Source of the DNA: Streptomyces olindensis | Lineage (GTDB): Bacteria > Actinomycetota > Actinomycetes > Streptomycetales > Streptomycetaceae | Reading direction: 5' to 3' | DNA length: 64,000 nucleotides | Assembly: GCA_000696115.1 (NCBI GenBank) | Contig: JJOH01000001.1 | Coordinates: 1 to 64,000 of the forward strand | Shown here: positions 62,018 to 64,000 of the stretch, one piece after another | How the letters are laid out: every line of letters starts with the position of its first letter | Position numbering within the stretch: the stretch's first letter is position 1 | Made by a program: the position numbers and the translations under genes | Notes under the pieces: model-generated | What the model was told of the DNA's origin: nothing | Databases searched by the model: none | Seen by the model: only the letters and a program-made list of their open reading frames with translations

Positions 62018-63538
62018 TTATGCGGGCGTGACTCTGAACCGCGTGAAGGTCGCGGCTCCGGCGTGCCCGCCTCCGGCGGGCGCGAGGGCGAACAGGCCGA
62101 GCAGGGCGCCGACCCAGCGCCAGGGGGTGGCGGCGAAGACCGGGCCGGACGGCCGGAAGCCGTCGCCGGTGTCGGCCGAGAAGCGGCAGCGCGCTCCCGC
62201 GCCGATCTCGATCCGCAGCCGGGCCCGGCCGTCGGGGGCGAGCCGGGCGTGGTCGGCGTCCCGCTCCCGTTCGGCGACGCCCTCCGCGAACCGGTGCACG
62301 AGGTGCACGGCCCCGTCGGCGCCCCGCTGGAGCCCGATCCAGGAGAACGCGTCCCCGAGCACCGCGAGCCCCGCCCGCGCCCCGGGCTCGTCGCTGTCGA
62401 GCCGCAGCTCCACCTCGACCGCGCAGGGCTTGCCGGGCAGCCGCTGGGTGAGGACGTTCGGGAGTCTGCGCAGGTCGTGGGCGTCGGCCGAGCGGACGCA
62501 GGTCAGCCGGAGTCCGTCCCCGGAGTGCTGGGTGGCCCAGCCGTCACCGGGGTTGGCCGTCCACTGCCACTGGCGGCCGAACCGTCCGCCGGGGAAGTCG
62601 TCGTCGGTGGCCGGCGCGGCGGGCGGCTGCGGCGGCAGGGCGGGGCGGCGGTGTGCGGTGACGGGGGCGCCGTCGTTCCCGAGCACGGGCCAGCCGTCCT
62701 GGCCCCAGCGCATCGGCTGGAGGTGGACGACCCGGCCGTAGGGGCCGCGCTGCTGGAAGTGCAGGAACCAGTCCTCGCCGGACGGGGTCCGCACCCAGCC
62801 GCCCTGGTGAGGGCCGTTGACGTCGGTGTCCTTCTGCTCCAGGACGATCCGCTCCTCGTACGGCCCGAAGAAGCCGCGCGAGCGGAAGGCGCCCTGCCAG
62901 CCGGTCTCCACTCCCCCGGCCGGGGCGAAGATCCAGAACCAGCCGTCGTGCCGGTAGAGCTTGGGTCCTTCGAGGGTGAACCAGCCGGGTATGCGGTCGG
63001 CGTCGACGATCACCTTGCCCTCGTCGAGGAGTTCGGTGCCGTCGGGGCGCATCCGGTGGCCGGTGAGCCGGTTCTTGACGCCGGAGCGGGACTTGGCCCA
63101 GGCGTGGACCAGGTAGGCCTCGCCGGTCTCCTCGTCCCACAGGGGGCAGGGGTCGATCAGGCCCTTGCCCGCCTTCAGCAGGTGCGGGCGGGTCCAGGGG
63201 CCCCTGATCCGGGGGGCGTTGACCTGGAAGATGCCCTGGTCGGGGTCGCCCCAGAAGATCCAGAAGCGTTCGTCGTGGTAGCGGAGGGACGGGGCCCAGA
63301 CGCCGCAGTCGTGCCGGGGCGTGGCGAACGCCGCCGCCGGTTCGAGGCGTTCGAGGGCGTGGCCGACCAGGGTCCAGTGGACCAGGTCCCGGGAGTGCAG
63401 CAGGGGCAGGCCGGGGGCGCGGCCGAAGCTGGAGGCGGTCAGGTAGAAGTCGTCGCCGACGCGCACGACGTCCGGGTCGGACCAGTCGGCGTCGAGGACG
63501 GGGTTGGTGTAGGTGCCCGGGGACGTCTCGGCGGTCAC
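62018..63538 (-). CDS. GH43 family glycoside hydrolase (arabinosidase/xylosidase-like)
   Basis: A 506-residue protein. The N-terminal five-bladed propeller spans about residues 8-310. Acidic catalytic residues are in TNPVLDADWSDPDVVRVGDDFYL (base), LIDPCPLWDEETG, and FTLEGPKLYRHDG (acid). A C-terminal beta-sandwich (about 330-505, GRFGRQWQWTANPGDGW and GLAVLGDAFSWIGLQRG) resembles the GH43 C2 domain. No signal peptide is seen after GTG 63538, so it may work inside the cell on imported oligosaccharides, unlike the secreted enzymes nearby. It overlaps the upstream gene by 4 bases (GTGA). Confidence 0.88.
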   Translation of the reverse strand: MTAETSPGTYTNPVLDADWSDPDVVRVGDDFYLTASSFGRAPGLPLLHSRDLVHWTLVGHALERLEPAAAFATPRHDCGVWAPSLRYHDERFWIFWGDPDQGIFQVNAPRIRGPWTRPHLLKAGKGLIDPCPLWDEETGEAYLVHAWAKSRSGVKNRLTGHRMRPDGTELLDEGKVIVDADRIPGWFTLEGPKLYRHDGWFWIFAPAGGVETGWQGAFRSRGFFGPYEERIVLEQKDTDVNGPHQGGWVRTPSGEDWFLHFQQRGPYGRVVHLQPMRWGQDGWPVLGNDGAPVTAHRRPALPPQPPAAPATDDDFPGGRFGRQWQWTANPGDGWATQHSGDGLRLTCVRSADAHDLRRLPNVLTQRLPGKPCAVEVELRLDSDEPGARAGLAVLGDAFSWIGLQRGADGAVHLVHRFAEGVAERERDADHARLAPDGRARLRIEIGAGARCRFSADTGDGFRPSGPVFAATPWRWVGALLGLFALAPAGGGHAGAATFTRFRVTPA

Positions 63539-64000
63539 GGGCTCACCGCCTTCCGTACGAGGGCCGCGGCGGCGTCCCGGCCGAGGCGGCCGTCGGCGAC
63601 GACGGTGACGATCCGGCGGACGACGGTCTCGCCCGGCGGGATCGGCAACCGCTCGTCGTACGCCAGCGAGGAGCCGACGCCGGGGTACTCCTCGGTGCGC
63701 ACGAACCACGGGTCGCGCCGGGTCTGTTCGGTGGCCCCGGCGAAGACCAGCGTCCAGCCCGCCCCGGCCAGGGCGAGCCAGTCGGCGCGCCTGCCGTGCG
63801 CCCCGGCCTCGCCCTCGGTGTCGGCCGTGAAGACCTCCGGCGCGGCGGCCTCCTTGCGGGCCCGCCAGAAGAAGCCGCCGTAGGCCGCGCCCGGGCGGCC
63901 GTTGGTCGCGGGGCTGCCGATCGACAGTGGTGCCTTCGTGACGTTGGTGAGGGAGAAGGTGAGGTCCAGCGCCCAGGCCTGGTCGGTGAGTTCGGTGGCC
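63535..64000 (-). CDS. PmoA-family (DUF6807) protein, C-terminal part
   Basis: The reverse strand from the right edge encodes 154 residues ending AALVRKAVSP and TGA at 63537-63535. The sequence LDLTFSLTNVTKAPLSIGSPATN, YGGFFWRARK, VFTADTEGEAGAHGRRADW and TRRDPWFVRTEEYPGVG matches the PmoA-like (DUF6807) family, which is common in actinobacterial sugar-catabolism loci but of unproven role. It is coupled to the GH43 gene through a GTGA overlap. The N-terminus lies outside the window. Confidence 0.7.
   Translation of the reverse strand, partial: ATELTDQAWALDLTFSLTNVTKAPLSIGSPATNGRPGAAYGGFFWRARKEAAAPEVFTADTEGEAGAHGRRADWLALAGAGWTLVFAGATEQTRRDPWFVRTEEYPGVGSSLAYDERLPIPPGETVVRRIVTVVADGRLGRDAAAALVRKAVSP

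Noticed and set aside
59441..63883. A 1480-codon open frame on the + strand
   Set aside because: It is antisense to the SBP, PL1-CE8 and GH43 genes, which have clear motifs; long antisense frames are common in GC-rich DNA.
1..64000. Genomic island or prophage
   Set aside because: Base composition and codon use are uniform, gene content is core-like for Streptomyces, and no integrase, transposase, tRNA or direct-repeat attachment pair was seen.

Overview
The window is high-GC actinobacterial chromosome, almost certainly Streptomyces. Third codon positions are nearly all G or C, GTG starts and 4-base gene overlaps (ATGA, GTGA) are common, TTA codons are very rare, and the gene set (cobalamin operon, ectABCD, secreted pectinases with Tat or Sec signals) is typical of that genus. 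From memory the order resembles the S. coelicolor region around SCO1840-SCO1880; this was not checked. I see no rRNA, tRNA, CRISPR array, integrase, transposase or attachment site.

Layout. 1-3.6 kb: tail of an unknown gene, a class II aldolase, a secreted GH25 muramidase, and a low-affinity phosphate transporter (pit) preceded by a convincing PHO box and followed by a small membrane protein. 3.6-7.9 kb: one large reverse gene joining a trypsin-like protease, an nSTAND NTPase, a membrane helix and a WD40-like propeller, with a 21-residue ORF overlapping its start. 8.0-25.6 kb: a cobalamin riboswitch and a 13-gene, mostly overlapping operon for corrin ring synthesis, cobalt insertion, adenosylation and amidation (cobD, cobQ, cobN, chlID-type chelatase, cobO, cobB, cobI, cobM, cobL, cbiG-cobJ, cobH, cbiX, cobC). 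25.6-26.2 kb: a decayed gene for an LAETG-anchored surface protein. 26.3-29.2 kb: amidohydrolase, class V aminotransferase, DinB-like protein. 29.3-33.0 kb: ectABCD for ectoine and 5-hydroxyectoine, with a repeat-bearing regulatory region upstream and a tandemly duplicated 3' end.

33-45 kb: mostly single genes: class V aminotransferase, FrnE-like DsbA protein, two GNAT acetyltransferases, a DUF1349-type protein, a ketoglutarate-semialdehyde-type dehydrogenase divergent from an IclR regulator, a membrane protein with a two-component system, a penicillin-binding protein, and an AzgA-type purine permease. 45.4-46.9 kb: a SigE-family sigma factor, whose gene carries an in-frame TTA codon, and a coupled single-pass membrane protein.

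47-64 kb: a pectin and plant cell wall locus: PL3 and PL9 pectate lyases, a two-module GH43 enzyme, an esterase, two PL1 lyases, two CE8 pectinesterases, a CE12-type acetylesterase, a sugar-binding lipoprotein, a PL1-CE8 fusion, another GH43 enzyme and the end of a PmoA-family gene. Together these would remove acetyl and methyl groups, cut polygalacturonate and trim side chains outside the cell. The binding protein would deliver oligosaccharides to an ABC importer whose permeases are not in the window. The PL3 gene also carries a TTA codon, so both it and the nearby sigma factor may depend on the bldA tRNA.
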